Part shown: in pieces, positions 61,913 through 64,000 of the stretch
Layout: every line of letters begins with the position of its first letter
Numbering within the stretch: the first letter of the stretch is position 1
Source: Chelatococcus asaccharovorans
GTDB lineage: Bacteria; Pseudomonadota; Alphaproteobacteria; Rhizobiales; Beijerinckiaceae
Direction of reading: 5' to 3'
Assembly (NCBI RefSeq): GCF_003201475.1
Contig: NZ_QJJK01000011.1
Span: 62,001-126,000, forward strand
Length of the DNA: 64,000 nt
The notes under the pieces: generated by a model
What the model saw: the letters and a program-made list of their open reading frames with translations, nothing else
Told to the model about the DNA's origin: nothing
The model's database searches: none
Program-made: the position numbers and the translations under genes

Positions 61913-63529
61913 ATGTGTGGGAGTGTGGGGTTGGACGCGATGCCCAGCGATGCGGCCCACTCAGACGAAGGCGGCCCGGACGCTGCAGCGGCCGAGGCTC
62001 CCCGCGAGATCGAGCTGAAGCTCCTGGCCGCGCCCGGCATGCTCGAACAGATCCATGATGCCCCTTTTATCGTTCAGCATGCGCGGAACAAGGGGACGGT
62101 GCGGCATCTGGAAGCCGTCTATTTCGACACGCCGGACCATCGGCTCGCCGCACATGGTGTTTCGCTGCGGGTGCGGCGAAGCGGCAAGCGCTGCATCCAG
62201 ACCATCAAGCTGCCCCCCGACGTCAGCCAGCTGAGCCGCCCGGAATGGGAAACGCCCGTTTCCGGCATGGAGCCGGACCTCAGCCTGTTCCCCCTCTCCG
62301 ACATCGGCGACCCGATCGCCCATCTTGCCGCCGACGCGATCGCACCCGTGTTCACGACGCGTGTACGCCGCCGGACGCGGACCATCGCGCTTCGCAACGC
62401 GACGATCGAGCTCGCTTTCGACGAGGGCACGATCGAGGTGGCGGACAGGCAGGCTCCCATCAACGAGATCGAGCTGGAGCTCAAGGCAGGCGATATCGGT
62501 GCGCTTTACGACTTCGGGCTCGCGCTTCTCGATCTCGCGCCGCTCCAGGTCGGCAGGGAAAGCAAGGCGGAGCGTGGTTACGCCCTTGCCCTCGGCACGG
62601 AACCGGCTGCCAATCGCGCCGGTCCCTCCGATCTCACCGCCGAGGACAGCGTCGACACGGCCATCGCCAAGCTGCTGTCGGGTTGCCACGCCCATATGGT
62701 TCGCAACGCGGCGGCCGCAGCGCACGGCAAGGCGCCCGAGGGCGTGCACCAGATGCGGGTCGCCCTGCGGCGCCTGCGCACCGCGCTGGCACTGCTTCAC
62801 CGCGAAGTCCCCGCCCCCTGCCTGAAAAGTCTGTCCGCAGAGGCCAAAGCCATCGCGCAAGCGCTCGGCGATGCACGCAACTGGGACGTGTTCCTGACCT
62901 CGACCGTGCAGGGCATCGCCGCGGCAGGGCTGCCAGGGTTCGATGCAGAGGCGCTGCGTGCCGCCGCCGAACCGGTCCGCCAGCAGAGCTACACAGCCGT
63001 GCGCGCCATGCTGGCGGCCGAGCGGACGAACCGCTTCTCATTGTCGCTCGGGCAGATCGTGGCACGCCGCGCCTGGCGCAACGCCATCGACAGCGAAACC
63101 CTGAACGTCTTGACCGAGCCGGTTGCAGCGCTGGCCGAGCGCGCGCTGTCCCGCTTGCATCGCAAGGCCCTCAAGCAGGGCGCGGGCTTTCGCAATCTGG
63201 AGCCGGAGGCCCGGCATGGCCTGCGCCTGACATTGAAGAAGCTGCGCTACGCCGCGGAGTTCTTCCTGCCGCTCTTCCCGGATGACAGCCATGCCAAGGC
63301 CTATCTGAAGCGGCTTGCCAAACTGCAGGATGCCCTGGGCGTCGACAATGATGTCACCACGACAGACCAGCTTCTCGAGGCTATCGCCGCGCGGTCCCAG
63401 GCGCCGGCCGTCCACCGGGCGATCGGCCTCATGACCGGCTGGTTGGAGCGGGACCGCATCGAGGCGATGAAGTCCCTGACCGGCCGGTGGAGGGCCTTCA
63501 AGGCGACCGAGCCGTTCTGGAAGGCCTGA
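61913..63529 (+). CDS. CYTH-CHAD domain protein
   Basis: This 538-residue protein has an N-terminal CYTH triphosphate-tunnel domain (~30-230: REIELKLLAAPGMLEQIHDA, YFDTPDHRLAAHGVSLRVRR, EIELELKAGD). It is followed by a CHAD helical domain (~245-535) with conserved histidines in VHQMRVALRRLRTALALLHR and GLRLTLKKLRYAAEFFLP. CHAD domains bind polyphosphate, and CYTH enzymes act on triphosphates, so a role in polyphosphate metabolism fits. GAGGG lies about eight bases before the ATG. It is near the phosphonate genes but divergent from the reductase. Confidence 0.93.
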   Translation: MCGSVGLDAMPSDAAHSDEGGPDAAAAEAPREIELKLLAAPGMLEQIHDAPFIVQHARNKGTVRHLEAVYFDTPDHRLAAHGVSLRVRRSGKRCIQTIKLPPDVSQLSRPEWETPVSGMEPDLSLFPLSDIGDPIAHLAADAIAPVFTTRVRRRTRTIALRNATIELAFDEGTIEVADRQAPINEIELELKAGDIGALYDFGLALLDLAPLQVGRESKAERGYALALGTEPAANRAGPSDLTAEDSVDTAIAKLLSGCHAHMVRNAAAAAHGKAPEGVHQMRVALRRLRTALALLHREVPAPCLKSLSAEAKAIAQALGDARNWDVFLTSTVQGIAAAGLPGFDAEALRAAAEPVRQQSYTAVRAMLAAERTNRFSLSLGQIVARRAWRNAIDSETLNVLTEPVAALAERALSRLHRKALKQGAGFRNLEPEARHGLRLTLKKLRYAAEFFLPLFPDDSHAKAYLKRLAKLQDALGVDNDVTTTDQLLEAIAARSQAPAVHRAIGLMTGWLERDRIEAMKSLTGRWRAFKATEPFWKA

Positions 63530-63640
63530 TAGCAACCTGCGATGAGGTCGATTCGGGCGTTGGTCAAGCCCGCGTGGCGCCTGAGCGTCGCCCAGGCGCG
63601 GATGCGTCAGCATCTTCGCGCTTTGGTATGATGTCCCTCG

Positions 63641-64000
63641 TCAGAGGCTGATGGAAATATGCGTCACCAGTGCATAGCTCATGAGGAGCAGCGCCCCCAT
63701 CGATGCGAGCACCGCAATCGTCGCGCGTAAGCCGGTCTTGCGCAGGCTGCTGACATTCACACCAAGCCCGAGCGCCGCCATCGCCAGCACCGTGAAGACC
63801 GTGGCGATCTGGCGGATCATCGGGATAATCGCGTCCGGGATCAGCCCCAGGGAACGCGCGACGCTGAGCACCGCAAAGCCGATGACGAACCAGGGAACCA
63901 GCTTGAAGAAGGACAGGCGAACCGCCCCGTGGCTCGTATCCCGCGATGCCAGCGCAGCGGCGAAAACGACCGGTCCGAGCATCAACACCCGGACGAGCTT
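63641..64000 (-). CDS. YeiH-type putative sulfate exporter family membrane protein (5' end outside window)
   Basis: The last ~119 residues of the protein are visible; the frame is open to the right edge. It has four TM helices: LGPVVFAAALASR, LVPWFVIGFAVLSVARSLGL, IATVFTVLAMAALGLGVNVS and ATIAVLASMGALLLMSYALV. The motifs PWFVIGF and MAALGLGVNVSSLRKTG are characteristic of the C-terminal half of the YeiH family. Substrate is unproven. Confidence 0.82.
   Translation of the reverse strand, partial: KLVRVLMLGPVVFAAALASRDTSHGAVRLSFFKLVPWFVIGFAVLSVARSLGLIPDAIIPMIRQIATVFTVLAMAALGLGVNVSSLRKTGLRATIAVLASMGALLLMSYALVTHISISL

Overview
The window is high-GC DNA with alphaproteobacterial character. It carries a PhyR/NepR/EcfG general stress response locus with GGAAC-N16-CGTT promoters, a split C-P lyase cluster with a hexapeptide acetyltransferase, HWE-type kinase architecture, and intergenic palindromes of the kind common in Hyphomicrobiales (Rhizobiales). 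I cannot fix the genus from sequence alone.

Layout. 1-7.3 kb: the 3' part of a class I/II aminotransferase, a DUF533/TerB-like protein, and a tetR-adaptor-RND efflux operon (minus strand). 7.3-14.9 kb: general stress response locus. It holds nepR-ecfG, a 58-aa DUF1328 protein too short for the supplied ORF set, an HWE-like kinase whose ATPase domain looks degenerate, a second nepR facing phyR, and stress-type envelope proteins (holin-like, DUF883, CsbD). Five GGAAC-N16-CGTT sites read by eye tie these genes together. 15.0-17.7 kb: topA. 18.0-21.7 kb: hypothetical genes plus two exported hydrolases, a papain-like cysteine peptidase and an M23 peptidase.

22.4-36.5 kb is the accessory block of most interest. 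It has a TPR-CHAT caspase-like peptidase, an HTH protein whose stop codon lies at the edge of a MITE-like element, and three proteins sharing a ~95-residue helical N-terminal module (two of them tandem multi-TM paralogues). It also has a PrsW-type intramembrane protease and a 52-aa small protein. Then comes a PP2C phosphatase / protein kinase / VWA set matching the TerY-P triad, a zinc ribbon protein and a NADAR enzyme. The kinase and the PrsW protein appear to share an FHA-like C-terminal domain. At the right edge lie a truncated P4-type integrase, another gene remnant and three strong hairpins, which suggests an old integrative element.

36.8-41.2 kb: a sulfite-oxidase-family enzyme, two VOC proteins, DUF1579, DUF899 and a MarR regulator. 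41.3-47.7 kb: an oligopeptide-type ABC transporter operon with an embedded endonuclease/exonuclease/phosphatase-family gene. 47.9-60.1 kb: the C-P lyase system, phnGHIJKL plus acetyltransferase on the minus strand, divergent from phnF-phnCDE1E2-phnMN on the plus strand. No phnP is seen, and the embedded EEP phosphoesterase is a candidate substitute. 60.2-64 kb: a palindromic repeat, an aldo/keto reductase, a CYTH-CHAD protein and the 3' part of a YeiH-type membrane protein.

All site calls and alignments were made by eye, without database searches.
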